Of a stretch of 37,079 nucleotides of DNA, positions 25,243-33,535 are shown in pieces. A model generated the notes under the pieces. That model was not told the origin of the DNA and made no database searches. It saw only the letters and a list, made by a program, of their open reading frames with translations. The position numbers and the translations under genes were made by a program. The number at the start of each line of letters is the position of its first letter. Positions within the stretch are counted from its first letter, which is position 1. The stretch covers positions 1 to 37,079 of the forward strand of contig UQAW01000032.1 in NCBI GenBank assembly GCA_900539175.1, in the 5' to 3' direction. Source of the DNA: an uncultured Lachnospiraceae bacterium. GTDB lineage: Bacteria; Bacillota; Clostridia; Lachnospirales; Lachnospiraceae.

Positions 25243-25360
25243 ATTTCAAAGAGCATGTCTGAAAATTCATCGCTCTCTCCAATATATTCTTATAAGTTTA
25301 TCATCTTATGCCCTAAAATGCAAGTTCCGAAACAGCAAAGTCCCAAGTAGTCTCCTACGG

Positions 25361-25410
25361 AACCAAAAAACGGCATCCTCCAGACATTGTTCTGTCTGTA
25401 AGACGCCGTT
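25361..25410 (-). terminator. Terminator of the TrpXYZ-like operon
   Basis: Minus strand: AACGGC...GCCGTT outer stem with an inner CAGAC/GTCTG stem, then TTTTTTGG. It lies just past the ATPase stop codon. Confidence 0.85.
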
Positions 25411-25421
25411 CCAGCCGATTT

Positions 25422-26216
25422 TCAAGCCAACATCATTCTGTCATTTGCGAATTCCTCGCCGGATACCTGCTCAAATTTTGCCAGCAGGTCAGAAACTTTC
25501 AGGTTTTTCTTTTCTTCTCCGGATACATCATAGATGACTCGTCCCTCATGCATCATAATCAGCCGATTTCCAAGACGGATCGCATCCTTCATATTATGTG
25601 TGATCATAATCGCCGTCAAATGATTCTCCGCAATGATTTTTTCCGTAAGATCCAGAACCTTCGCCGCAGTCTTCGGATCAAGTGCTGCCGTATGCTCATC
25701 AAGGAGCAGAAGTTCGGGCTTCCGAAGTGTAGCCATCAGCAAAGTCAACGCCTGACGCTGCCCGCCGGAAAGCAGCCCCACCTTACTGGTCATACGATTT
25801 TCCAATCCCAAATCCAGTTCCTGCAGCGCTTTCTGATATTTTGCCTTCTCTTCCCTGGTCACCGCCCAATTTAAGCCCCGCTTCATTCCTCTTCGATATG
25901 CCAGTGCCAGATTTTCTATAATTTCCATATTGGCAGCCGTACCACGCATCGGGTCCTGAAATACACGTCCCAGAAACTTTGCCCGCTTGTGCTCCGGCCA
26001 CTGGGAAATATTCTCGCCATTTAAGATGATTTTCCCTTTATCAATCGGATACACCCCGGCAATCATATTCAGCATTGTGGATTTTCCTGCACCGTTTCCG
26101 CCGATGACAGTAACAAAATCACCGTCTTTCAATGTCAGATCCACACCTGTCAAAGCTTTCTTTTCGTTAATTGTGCCTTTGTTAAAGGTCTTTTCCACAT
26201 TGCTCAGTATCAACAT
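25422..26216 (-). CDS. ABC transporter ATP-binding protein (TrpZ-like)
   Basis: 264 residues. Walker A GGNGAGKS (near 39-46), signature LSGGQRQAL, Walker B LLLLDEHTAALD, H-loop ITHN. The DEHTAALDPKTA stretch is typical of ATPases paired with PF04392 binding proteins. The start at 26216 overlaps the permease stop (TAATG) and has AAGGAGG upstream. It energises uptake by the permease and binding protein upstream. Confidence 0.92.
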   Translation of the reverse strand: MLILSNVEKTFNKGTINEKKALTGVDLTLKDGDFVTVIGGNGAGKSTMLNMIAGVYPIDKGKIILNGENISQWPEHKRAKFLGRVFQDPMRGTAANMEIIENLALAYRRGMKRGLNWAVTREEKAKYQKALQELDLGLENRMTSKVGLLSGGQRQALTLLMATLRKPELLLLDEHTAALDPKTAAKVLDLTEKIIAENHLTAIMITHNMKDAIRLGNRLIMMHEGRVIYDVSGEEKKNLKVSDLLAKFEQVSGEEFANDRMMLA

Positions 26217-27142
26217 TACAGGTTTCCTCCTTCCGTATAGGCACGTTTGATCTTCCATTTCTCCCATAAGACCGGAATTGCCAGGAAAATCGCTACCACT
26301 ATGGCAGACAACAGCTTCAGGTCATTGGAATTCAGTCCCAACCACAATACAATCTGAAGCACCATGTAATATATAATTGCCCCCAAAGCAACTGACAGCA
26401 ATCTCAAAGCAAAATTACCGCTGATCCGTCCAAAGACAACCTGTCCGATAATAACTGCGGCCAAACCGATAACAATTGCACCTCGCCCGGCATTGACATC
26501 CGCAAATCCCTGATACTGGGCATATAATCCACTTGCCAGTGCCACAATGCCGTTTGACAGCATCAGCCCCAGAATCTTACAGAAATTCGTATTGATTCCC
26601 TGTGCACGTGCCATATCGGCATTCGAACCGGTAGAACGAACAGAGCATCCAAGTTCTGTTCCGAAAAACCAATATAAGATTCCAACCAGCACAACAATAA
26701 AAATTGCTGCTACAAACAAGGTATTCTTATAAAAAGGAACTCCCTTCACATAACGAAGAGATACCAGCAGATCATACTTATCTACACTGATTGCCTGATT
26801 GGATTTCCCATCCATAATCCGCAGATTGACAGAATATAAGCCTAATTGAGTCAGAATTCCTGCCAGAATCGCCGGTATTCCCATAGTTGTGTGAAGAACT
26901 CCAGTGACCAGTCCCGCCAACATTCCGGCGGCAAAAGCACAGAGCAATGAAAAGCCAACCGAATGACCGTTCAGCATCATCATAATACAGACGGCTCCTC
27001 CGGTACACATCGTACCATCCACCGTCAGATCTGCAAGATCCAGAATTTTGTATGTTATATACACACCAATTGCCATAAGGCCCCAGATCAGCCCCTGTGC
27101 ACATGCACCCGGCATGGCATTTAAAAGTTTTACAACGTCCAC
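26216..27142 (-). CDS. ABC transporter permease (TrpY-like, BPD_transp_2 family)
   Basis: 308 residues with about eight to nine membrane helices of the LivH-like fold (GLMAIGVYITYKILDLADLTVDGT at the N-terminus is typical). The start is GTG at 27142, with GGAGG seven bases upstream; there is no nearby ATG. It lies 135 bases after the binding-protein gene, with a stem-loop between them that should lower its expression relative to the binding protein. Confidence 0.9.
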   Translation of the reverse strand: MDVVKLLNAMPGACAQGLIWGLMAIGVYITYKILDLADLTVDGTMCTGGAVCIMMMLNGHSVGFSLLCAFAAGMLAGLVTGVLHTTMGIPAILAGILTQLGLYSVNLRIMDGKSNQAISVDKYDLLVSLRYVKGVPFYKNTLFVAAIFIVVLVGILYWFFGTELGCSVRSTGSNADMARAQGINTNFCKILGLMLSNGIVALASGLYAQYQGFADVNAGRGAIVIGLAAVIIGQVVFGRISGNFALRLLSVALGAIIYYMVLQIVLWLGLNSNDLKLLSAIVVAIFLAIPVLWEKWKIKRAYTEGGNL

Positions 27143-27181
27143 GTTTTATCCTCCTGTTTCCTATACGATAAAAAATATTAG

Positions 27182-27223
27182 GAAGGGCGGCAAAGAAGTT
27201 TCCTCCTTTTGCCGCCCCTTCCG
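27182..27223 (-). terminator. Intra-operon partial terminator between binding protein and permease
   Basis: A 14-pair G/C-rich stem (27182-27195 with 27209-27223, one bulge) followed on the minus strand by TAATATTTTTT. It probably trims most transcripts so that binding protein is made in excess. Confidence 0.8.
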
Positions 27224-27276
27224 GCAGTTCCCTGCTGCTTATTTGCTGCAGCCTGAAAATGGATATACCGCTGCAA

Positions 27277-28290
27277 CTATTTTTCGATTGCTACATAACC
27301 TTCCGGAATTGTAATATTCAGTTCTTTGCAGCGATCCGCATCGTATTTCTTTGTAACATTTTCTGCGGTTGCAATTTCCATTTTTGTAATATCGGCGCCA
27401 TTTACAAGAATCTCATATCCCATCTCTCCTGCTTTGTATCCGATGTCATAATAATCGATGGATAATGTTGCAACACCGCATCCTGCACAAATTCCTTCTT
27501 CACCTGCAATAATCGGCACGCCTGCGGGCTGACAGATGTTGTTGATTACTTCTGCATTGGAAGCTGCAGTGTTATCAGTCGGAACATAGATAACGTCACT
27601 GTCCGCTGCCGCACTTGTCGCAACAGATGCGATATCGTTGGAATCTGCAAATGTATAGGTCTTACAGGTATACCCGAATTCTTCCAAAGACTTCTGAATC
27701 GTCTCTGCCTGATAAGCAGAATTCGCTTCTGCAGAACAGTACAACAGTCCTACATTCTTTGCATCCGGAAACAGTTCATGCAGCATCGCCGCCTGCTCTG
27801 ACAATGGCGCCAGATCTGAAGTTCCGGATATATTCTTCCCTGTCAGTCCGGTCCAGTTGTCAATCTCCAGAGCAGTTGCATAATCGGTAACAGAGGTTCC
27901 CAGAATCGGAATCGTATCGGTACCTGCTGCAGCTGCCTGTAAGGATGCAGTTGCATTCGCCAGAATCAGGTCCACATCGGAGGATACAAATTGATTGATG
28001 ATGGTAGCACAGGTTGCAGAATCACCGGAAGCATTCTGCTCATCAAATTTGACACCGTCTTCACCAAGCTTTTCCACAAGTGCATCTTTAAATCCCTGTG
28101 TTGCCGCATCCAATGCATCGTGCTGTACCAACTGGCAGATACCAACTTCGTAGACTGTTCCGTCTGAAGACGGAGCACTGCTTTCGCTTTTTGACCCGCT
28201 TGCTGCATCATTATTCGATTTTTCAGAGCCGCATGCTGCCATAGATGCCGTAAGCATCAATGCTGTCATAACTGCAATTATCTTTTTCAT
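27277..28290 (-). CDS. ABC substrate-binding lipoprotein (PF04392-type, TrpX-like)
   Basis: 337 residues. A lipoprotein signal peptide (MKKIIAVMTALMLTASMAAC, lipidated C20) is followed by a Ser/Asn/Asp-rich linker and the two-lobe binding domain (QLVQHDALDAATQGFKDAL, IPILGTSVTDYATAL, VPTDNTAASNAEVINNI, GYKAGEMGYEIL). These motifs mark the PF04392 family, whose characterised members bind tryptophan or tyrosine; the ligand here is inferred. First gene of a three-gene importer operon driven by a near-consensus promoter at 28355-28383. Confidence 0.9.
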   Translation of the reverse strand: MKKIIAVMTALMLTASMAACGSEKSNNDAASGSKSESSAPSSDGTVYEVGICQLVQHDALDAATQGFKDALVEKLGEDGVKFDEQNASGDSATCATIINQFVSSDVDLILANATASLQAAAAGTDTIPILGTSVTDYATALEIDNWTGLTGKNISGTSDLAPLSEQAAMLHELFPDAKNVGLLYCSAEANSAYQAETIQKSLEEFGYTCKTYTFADSNDIASVATSAAADSDVIYVPTDNTAASNAEVINNICQPAGVPIIAGEEGICAGCGVATLSIDYYDIGYKAGEMGYEILVNGADITKMEIATAENVTKKYDADRCKELNITIPEGYVAIEK

Positions 28291-28354
28291 ACCTTTTACC
28301 TCGCTTATCTTTTTCCTAACACTTTAACGCGCTAAATTACTATGCGTTGTTAAA

Positions 28355-28383
28355 ATTGTATCTCAAAACCTGTTCTTTGTCAA
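28355..28383 (-). promoter_or_regulatory. Strong promoter of the TrpXYZ-like operon
   Basis: Minus strand: TTGACA (28383-28378), 17 bases, TACAAT (28360-28355). An inverted repeat TTTAAC/GTTAAA (28323-28328, 28349-28354) lies just downstream, over the likely transcription start, and could be an operator. Confidence 0.75.
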
Positions 28384-28464
28384 ATAATTTCAGCTATTTT
28401 TCTAAACCATATTAAAAAATTCATTTTCTGATCTGTATAGCCTGATTTGATATCTTCCAAAGTT

Positions 28465-28914
28465 TTACTTCAGCATTTTCTTCAATTCATCCATAAAAGT
28501 ATTTACATCTTTAAATTCTCTATAAATAGATGCAAAACGTACATAAGCCACTGCATCCAGCTCCTTCATCCGGTTCATCACCATTTCACCGATCACCGTA
28601 CTGGGTACCTCCCGCTCTTCCATATTAAAAATCTCATTCTCCACAGAATCCACAAGTTCCTTAATCTGCTGTATCGCAATCGGACGCTTATGACACGCAC
28701 GCAAAACTCCGGCCTCTATTTTCTGCCGGTCATACTGCTCCCGGTTCTGATCTTTTTTGATAACAATCAAAGGAATCGTTTCCACCTTTTCATAAGTGGT
28801 AAATCGTTTGCCGCAGGCATCACACATCCGCCGCCTGCGAATTGCATTGCTCTCCTCCACCGGCCGGGAATCCACAACCCTTGTATTGTCCTGGTTACAA
28901 AAAGGACACCTCAT
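28465..28914 (-). CDS. nrdR: Transcriptional repressor NrdR
   Basis: 149 residues, the family length. A zinc ribbon (C3, C6, C31, C34) with the RRRRMC region is followed by an ATP-cone domain (about 48-138, PLIVIKKDQNREQYDRQKI). NrdR represses ribonucleotide reductase genes when dATP is bound. No ribonucleotide reductase gene or clear NrdR box is in view. GAGGAGAATATAGG precedes ATG. It stands alone. Confidence 0.96.
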   Translation of the reverse strand: MRCPFCNQDNTRVVDSRPVEESNAIRRRRMCDACGKRFTTYEKVETIPLIVIKKDQNREQYDRQKIEAGVLRACHKRPIAIQQIKELVDSVENEIFNMEEREVPSTVIGEMVMNRMKELDAVAYVRFASIYREFKDVNTFMDELKKMLK

Positions 28915-29002
28915 CCTATATTCTCCTCGCTTTCCTGATCTGGTGTACTGACACGTTCAAAATTTATCCGCTTTTATAAAAGTACAGAATTTTCCGTATA
29001 TA

Positions 29003-29070
29003 ATGATGCTGGGGTCAAAAAGTATTTTTCCCCATGATACCTACGGATTGCTACGCCTCCCTCATTTGAG
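29003..29070 (-). repeat. F1 repeat, right-end fragment D (inverted)
   Basis: Reverse complement of the F1 right end: GATGCTGGGGTCAAAAAGTA, then CCCCATGATACCTACGGATTGC. The rest of the element to the right is too diverged to follow. It lies between nrdR and the ylmC-like gene. Confidence 0.75.
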
Positions 29071-29174
29071 ACAAATCTCCCCCAAACCGGGACGCACATC
29101 TCACGGAAAGCAATTTTCAGTATAAGTTCTAATCCCTTCGCTGTCAACATATACTGCTAAAAAGGCTTTCTGAC

Positions 29175-29435
29175 ATGCGTGTTTTAGATTTGCGTCAAAA
29201 AGAGGTCATCAATGTCTGCGACTGTAAATCCCTGGGCTGCCCGATTGATCTTGAGTTCAACCCAGTGACAGGAGTTGTTACAGCACTGATTATACCCGGA
29301 CCAGGAAAATTCTGCGGATTTCTTGGCAGGGAAAAAGATCTGATCATCCCCTGGGAATGTATCTGTCAGATCGGTGATGACATTATCCTGGTGAATCTTC
29401 CAAAAAAACCTCCTCCACCGCCTAAACCGTGCTGA
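29175..29435 (+). CDS. YlmC/YmxH-family sporulation protein
   Basis: 86 residues with a PRC-barrel-like core: LRQKEVINVCDCKSLGCPIDLEF and GREKDLIIPWECICQIGDDIILV. The C-terminus is a proline tail. B. subtilis YlmC/YmxH relatives are small proteins associated with sporulation; the molecular role is unknown. The ribosome site is weak (AAAAAGG about nine bases before ATG). Single-gene unit ending at the terminator at 29455-29488. Confidence 0.88.
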   Translation: MRVLDLRQKEVINVCDCKSLGCPIDLEFNPVTGVVTALIIPGPGKFCGFLGREKDLIIPWECICQIGDDIILVNLPKKPPPPPKPC

Positions 29436-29454
29436 AAATTCCAAAAACTCTATC

Positions 29455-29488
29455 GTAAAAGAGCCCGGATACTGCCGGGCCCTTTTAC
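29455..29488. terminator. Bidirectional terminator
   Basis: GTAAAAG...CTTTTAC stem with a GCCCGG/CCGGGC core; T-rich on both exits. Shared by the converging genes ending at 29435 and 29521. Confidence 0.88.
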
Positions 29489-29520
29489 AAATATACATCC
29501 GGATAGACGATTGCGAAACA

Positions 29521-29925
29521 TCAATCTTCCAGTATTTCTTCCACAATTCTCGCCGCATCCTGAATACAACCGTCGCAGCTTCTGAGCATTTTTCCGGTTT
29601 CCACACCTTTCAGTTCTTTACAGACTACGCTGCCGTTTTTCCCGGCAAACTTTCTCATCACCTCTTTGGCAACCTGATATGTTGCAGCTTTGCTGGTGGG
29701 ATCTGCACATCCTTTACTTTTTCTCATACCAATCAATGCCTGGGCGCCGGACACTGCCCCACAAGTGCCCTGCATACATCCCATGCCAAGACCAAATCCT
29801 TCCATGATTTTGAACATCGTATCTTCATCAACTCCCACCAGATCACAATAGGTACAGGCAACCGCCTGCGCACAATTATATCCCTTTGCATGAAGTTCCA
29901 GTGTTTTCTCTACTCTCGATTCCAT
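29521..29925 (-). CDS. C-GCAxxG-C-C family (putative redox-active) protein
   Basis: 134 residues. The conserved cysteine/glycine pattern is visible: NCAQAV, GFGLGMGCMQGTCGAVSGAQALIG, a further cysteine in SKGCADP, and VCKEL...LRSCDGCIQDAA near the end. The family is widespread in anaerobes, possibly metal or electron-transfer linked, with no firm function. ATG at 29925 is chosen because GGAGGAG lies just before it; the ATG five codons earlier contains that ribosome site. Confidence 0.88.
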   Translation of the reverse strand: MESRVEKTLELHAKGYNCAQAVACTYCDLVGVDEDTMFKIMEGFGLGMGCMQGTCGAVSGAQALIGMRKSKGCADPTSKAATYQVAKEVMRKFAGKNGSVVCKELKGVETGKMLRSCDGCIQDAARIVEEILED

Positions 29926-30045
29926 CTTTTTCTCCTCCATATTTCTCTCTTTCCCATCATTTTACCACAATATTGAAAAAATGTTGATAGATTTCTTCTT
30001 TTTTAATCCGCTTTCTTTACAGGCAGAAGGCGGATTTCACATCCG

Positions 30046-31398
30046 TTAACCTCCCAACATCTTCCTAAGCTTCTTCATACAAAACAGGTGTGCCGGAATC
30101 AAAAATGCATCCGCACAGATCCATGCAAGAGGATTCGCAAAACATACCGCATCGAATCCAAAGATGGGTACCAGTAAAAATCCGGCGAAAGCTCTTGCGG
30201 CCATCTCACAGACACCTGCCAATATGGCAAATGTACTAAAGCCCATTCCCTGAATACAAAATCTTACAATATTCACCAGGGCAAGGGGAATATAAAATAA
30301 ACTGTTGATAATCAGGAAGTGCTGTACCCTGCCCAGAATCTGAACTTCATCCGCTTTCATGAACAAAAGTGCAATCGTTCTTCCAAAACAGATCAATACA
30401 ATACATGCCAGTACGGAATAAACAGTACCAATCACGACAGAAGCTTTCATCCCCTGATTGATCCGTTCCATTTTCCTTGCACCTACATTCTGCCCTGCGT
30501 AGGTTGCCATTGTTCCGCCCAAAGCATCAAACATACAGCAGAAAAACATAGCCACCTTGGAACCTGCTGTGACAGCTGCAACGGCCATAGATCCCAAAGA
30601 ATTCACCGCTGTCTGCAAAATAACACTGCCCACAGCCGTTATCGAATACTGCAGACCCATCGGTACTCCCATATTGCACAAGGTAACAATATAACGCCCT
30701 TCGATTCTCCACTCTTCTTTTCGGATTCTCAAAATTTCAAAATGCTTCATCATATAGAACAGGCATAAAACCCCGGACACCCCTTGAGAAATAACCGTTG
30801 CCCAGGCGGGTCCTTCCACTCCCATATGTAAAACACCGATAGATGCCACATCCAACACAATATTCAGAATTGATGAAAGCACCAAAAAAAAGACCGGCGT
30901 TTTGCTGTCTCCTAAGGAACGTAAAATTCCGGACAGCAGATTATATAAAAATATAACGGGTATTCCAAAAAAAATAACAATGATATATTCATATGCTTCC
31001 TCTATGATATCGGAAGGCGTGTTCATCCAACGCAGAATATTCATGCAAAGCGCACACACCACAACCGTCATAACAGCCGCAAAAACCGCAGAAATCCAGA
31101 CACTGTTCGCCACAAACTTTCTGAGTGCCGTATAATCTCCCGCCCCGAACTTCTGTGCCACCGGTATGGCAAACCCACTGCAGACTCCAACACAAAAACC
31201 GATGACCATAAAGTTGATTGATCCGGTGGAACCTACGGCGGCCAATGAATTTACCCCCAGCCATCTTCCGACAATAATCGTATCCACCATGCTGTAAAAC
31301 TGCTGAAACAAAAGCCCCAGCAACATCGGAAATGCAAAACCCAATATCAATTTCATTGGGGAACCCGACGTCATATCCTTTGTCGCATTCTTTGCCAT
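30046..31398 (-). CDS. MATE-family efflux transporter
   Basis: 450 residues, twelve predicted membrane helices in two similar six-helix halves. N-terminal KLILGFAFPMLLGLLFQQFY and MVDTIIVGRWLGVNSLAAVG are MATE signatures, repeated in the second half (MGVPMGLQYSITAVGSVILQ). It exports cationic drugs or metabolites using Na+ or H+; the substrate is unknown. GAGGAGGAG lies 11 bases before ATG. Promoter at 31437-31465. Confidence 0.94.
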   Translation of the reverse strand: MAKNATKDMTSGSPMKLILGFAFPMLLGLLFQQFYSMVDTIIVGRWLGVNSLAAVGSTGSINFMVIGFCVGVCSGFAIPVAQKFGAGDYTALRKFVANSVWISAVFAAVMTVVVCALCMNILRWMNTPSDIIEEAYEYIIVIFFGIPVIFLYNLLSGILRSLGDSKTPVFFLVLSSILNIVLDVASIGVLHMGVEGPAWATVISQGVSGVLCLFYMMKHFEILRIRKEEWRIEGRYIVTLCNMGVPMGLQYSITAVGSVILQTAVNSLGSMAVAAVTAGSKVAMFFCCMFDALGGTMATYAGQNVGARKMERINQGMKASVVIGTVYSVLACIVLICFGRTIALLFMKADEVQILGRVQHFLIINSLFYIPLALVNIVRFCIQGMGFSTFAILAGVCEMAARAFAGFLLVPIFGFDAVCFANPLAWICADAFLIPAHLFCMKKLRKMLGG

Positions 31399-31436
31399 AA
31401 AAGTCCACGCTCCTCCTCTGTGAATTTCTGAGCCCT

Positions 31437-31465
31437 ATCTTATAAAAGACAAAATCAAATGTCAA
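31437..31465 (-). promoter_or_regulatory. Promoter of the MATE gene
   Basis: Minus strand: TTGACA (31465-31460), 17 bases, TAAGAT (31442-31437). Confidence 0.7.
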
Positions 31466-31531
31466 TATGAATCTTTTAAATCTGATGAATTCATGACTCT
31501 GACTAAAACGTGGGCGTTTCACCCTAAAATC

Positions 31532-31593
31532 TTTGTGAACTTATTTTTATCCAAAAATACACCCGATTTTTTGTGAATTTATTTTTATGCAAA
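31532..31593 (+). repeat. Imperfect tandem repeat upstream of the tRNA-Thr promoter
   Basis: TTTGTGAACTTATTTTTATC (from 31532) recurs as TTTGTGAATTTATTTTTATG (from 31570), with a shorter echo ACTTATTTTTC at 31600. A/T-rich, it may serve as an UP element for the promoter at 31621. Confidence 0.55.
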
Positions 31594-31620
31594 GCCGCAA
31601 CTTATTTTTCAAAAAAAGGG

Positions 31621-31649
31621 TTGACAAGCACATAGCTTTTTGGTAAAAT
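31621..31649 (+). promoter_or_regulatory. Promoter of tRNA-Thr
   Basis: TTGACA (31621-31626), 17 bases, TAAAAT (31644-31649). Confidence 0.85.
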
Positions 31650-31688
31650 TTCTACTTGTAGCGAACACAAAACGCTTCGAACAAAAAG

Positions 31689-31761
31689 GCTGATGTGGCA
31701 CAGGTGGTAGCGCACCTCATTGGTAGTGAGGAGGTCACGGGTCCGAGTCCCGTCATCAGCT
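31689..31761 (+). tRNA. tRNA-Thr (anticodon GGT)
   Basis: 73 bases: acceptor GCTGATG/CATCAGC, anticodon stem CCTCA/TGAGG with loop TTGGTAG (anticodon GGT), T stem ACGGG/CCCGT. Oddities: the T loop reads TCCGAGT, with C where nearly all tRNAs have U55, and the D stem has one A-C mismatch (GCAC/GCGC). CCA is not encoded. A strong promoter and terminator argue that it is expressed. Confidence 0.9.
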
Positions 31762-31767
31762 TTTAAG

Positions 31768-31794
31768 AGCTCTGGTAGATGCCAGAGCTTTTTT
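31768..31794 (+). terminator. Terminator of tRNA-Thr
   Basis: AGCTCTGG/CCAGAGCT stem (31768-31775, 31782-31789) followed by TTTTTT. Confidence 0.92.
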
Positions 31795-31813
31795 ATTCAT
31801 ATTTTTCGCTTTT

Positions 31814-31967
31814 TGACCCATGATTCCTACGGATTGCCACGCACTGTGTGCTCCCACAATTCTAAAAACCTTCGAAATCCGCCCTATCCGGTCTACTTTC
31901 TCATGTTTTACGGGTCCAAAAGTCATGCTTGCATAAAACATATAACCTTTTGACCCTGGTATCATAA
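31814..31967 (-). repeat. F1 repeat, copy E (inverted)
   Basis: Read on the minus strand it runs from ATGATACCAGGGTCAAAAGG to AATCCGTAGGAATCATGGG and aligns with most of copy B, with a deletion of about 10 bases in the first hairpin and loss of the last terminal repeat. Its third hairpin keeps pairing with GCAC/GTGC in place of GCAT/ATGC. It ends about 23 bases before the endolysin-like gene. Confidence 0.78.
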
Positions 31968-31990
31968 TATAAAGAAAAAGGGAATTTAAA

Positions 31991-32902
31991 ATGGCAAGAG
32001 ACATTTCTCAATTACACCCGGAATTACAGAACAAAATCACAAAATTAACAGAGCTTTGTAATGGAGAAGGACTTCCCCTCGGAATCGGCGAATGCTTCCG
32101 CTCTGTTCAGGAACAAGATGAACTTTATGCACAGGGTCGTACAAAGCCCGGCTCAATCATCACAAATGCACCCGGAAGTTCCTATTCCAGCCAGCATCAG
32201 TGGGGCATCGCATTTGATTTTTATAAAAACGTGGCTGGTCACGCATACGATGATGATACTTTCTTTTCACGCGTTGCAGCTCTTGCAAAGGGAATCGGCC
32301 TTGCGTGGGGCGGGGACTGGACCTCGTTTGTGGACCGTCCCCATCTGTATCTGCCTTCCTGGGGAAGTACCACAACACGCCTGAAACAGGAATACGGAAC
32401 CTTCAACACCTTCAAAGCAACCTGGGACAGCAGCGGCGAAGGTGATGCCGGAGATTCCAATCAAACATTTCACGCAATTGGTACTGCAACCTGCACAGGA
32501 AATGGTGTTCGGGTAAGAATCACACCAAATGGAACTCCTATCGGCAAACTCTATAAAGGAAACCGGTTTGAGGTAAATGGTGTAGTCAATAATGGCTGGC
32601 ACCAAATTCGTGTGGTACTTAACAGTGTTCCTTATATCGGATGGATTTCCGGCGATTACGTAAAGCCGGATGCTTCAAACGCTGCTTCCTCTGGCTGGAT
32701 TGCAACCGGGACGGCCACAAGTACAGGAAATGACGTCCGCGTCCGCAGTACCCCGGATGCCACGGTAAACAATAATATTCTTCTGACTTTAAATAAAGGA
32801 AATCGATTTGAAATCGACGGTCAGACGCAAAATGGTTTTTATCATATAAAAGTAAATGATACAATCGGCTGGATTTCCGGATTGTATGTAAAAGAAGATT
32901 AA
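31991..32902 (+). CDS. Endolysin-like M15 peptidase with two SH3 domains
   Basis: 303 residues. Residues about 1-135 are an M15-type L,D- or D,D-peptidase of the phage-endolysin kind: metal ligands H69 and D76 (SSQHQWGIAFDF) and H118 (DRPHLYL), with D115 as likely catalytic acid. Two bacterial SH3 domains follow (about 163-222 and 232-303, each with NGVRVR/NDVRVRSTP and GWISG.YVK), which should bind cell wall. There is no signal peptide, so release would need a holin or lysis, as for phage endolysins. No other phage gene is nearby. RBS AAAAAGGG. It cuts peptidoglycan stem peptides by family analogy. Confidence 0.9.
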   Translation: MARDISQLHPELQNKITKLTELCNGEGLPLGIGECFRSVQEQDELYAQGRTKPGSIITNAPGSSYSSQHQWGIAFDFYKNVAGHAYDDDTFFSRVAALAKGIGLAWGGDWTSFVDRPHLYLPSWGSTTTRLKQEYGTFNTFKATWDSSGEGDAGDSNQTFHAIGTATCTGNGVRVRITPNGTPIGKLYKGNRFEVNGVVNNGWHQIRVVLNSVPYIGWISGDYVKPDASNAASSGWIATGTATSTGNDVRVRSTPDATVNNNILLTLNKGNRFEIDGQTQNGFYHIKVNDTIGWISGLYVKED

Positions 32903-32928
32903 CAAAAAATGCTCCGACAAGCAGATAA

Positions 32929-32958
32929 GAGCGTGTCTGATTTTTTTCAGACACGCTC
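32929..32958. terminator. Bidirectional terminator between endolysin-like gene and sigH
   Basis: Perfect 12-base arms (32929-32940, 32947-32958) around six T. The sigH stop codon (32947-32949) is inside the right arm. Confidence 0.82.
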
Positions 32959-33534
32959 CAACGTTTCCCTTACTTTTCTCCGTATTCTCTGTAATGCGTT
33001 ATCTATGGATTTTGGAGATCGATCCATCTTTTCGCTGATCCGGATATAATCATCTCCCTCCAGATACAATTCCAGCACCTGCCTCTCAAAAGGGCTTAAA
33101 GCCGCATCAATTCTACGATTGAGATGTGCACTTTGTTCCTGCTCCAGCAAAATTTTTTCCGGACTATCCTCTGTAATCAAATTCCAGGTCTTATCTTCCT
33201 CCAGCTCATTCAAAGACAGAGAATTATTCAGCAGCTGATGCTTCTGTCTCTGATAAGAAGTCACCGCCTTATACATCTGATTCGTGATACAGGAACTTGC
33301 AAACGTATAAAAGCCTGCCTCTTTGTCAGGCTTGTATTCCCGCACTGCTTTAAAAAGCCCCAGCATTCCTTCCTGAATCAGATCTTCATGATCTCCGCCT
33401 GCCAGGTACAGGGCGCGGGCTTTCCTGCGGACCAGGTTCTTATATTTGTCCACCAGATAGTCTGCAATTTCCCGTTCCCCCTCCCGCAGCATCCCGATTA
33501 ATTGATCATCTGAATATCCACCATAATTTTTCAT
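32947..33534 (-). CDS. sigH: RNA polymerase sigma factor SigH (Spo0H-type)
   Basis: 195 residues of the sigma-70 family without region 1. Region 2 (about 25-95) has DLIQEGMLGLFKAVREYKP and the GFYTFASSCITNQMYKAV -10 recognition segment; region 4 (about 140-195) has the SPFERQVLELYLEGDDYIRISEKMDRSPKSIDNALQRIRRK helix-turn-helix. Sequence and position after cysS-mrnC-rlmB match B. subtilis sigH, which controls early sporulation and stationary-phase genes. It starts one base after the rlmB stop (TAAGATG). Confidence 0.92.
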   Translation of the reverse strand: MKNYGGYSDDQLIGMLREGEREIADYLVDKYKNLVRRKARALYLAGGDHEDLIQEGMLGLFKAVREYKPDKEAGFYTFASSCITNQMYKAVTSYQRQKHQLLNNSLSLNELEEDKTWNLITEDSPEKILLEQEQSAHLNRRIDAALSPFERQVLELYLEGDDYIRISEKMDRSPKSIDNALQRIRRKVRETLERV

Positions 33535-33535
33535 C

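Larger units (their letters stand above)
25113..25421. other. Gene-free stretch: alaA leader and ABC-operon terminator
   Basis: About 309 bases without a credible gene. It holds a possible alaA promoter (minus strand, TTGCAT and TAAACT, spacing 17, near 25292-25322), the inverted repeat at 25204-25242 and the terminator at 25361-25410. Confidence 0.6.

Noticed and set aside
28291..28354. T-box or trp attenuator leader for the TrpXYZ-like operon.
   Set aside because: The leader is only about 60 bases long, with no T-box sequence or Trp-codon run.
30005..30036. AATCCGC/GCGGATT inverted repeat as the MATE gene terminator.
   Set aside because: On the minus strand it is followed by A, not T, so it does not fit a rho-independent terminator.
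31644..31661. AATTTCTACTTGTAG resembles a Cas12a CRISPR repeat stem.
   Set aside because: Single copy, overlaps the -10 of the tRNA-Thr promoter, with no array and no cas gene; the likeness is to a short common stem.
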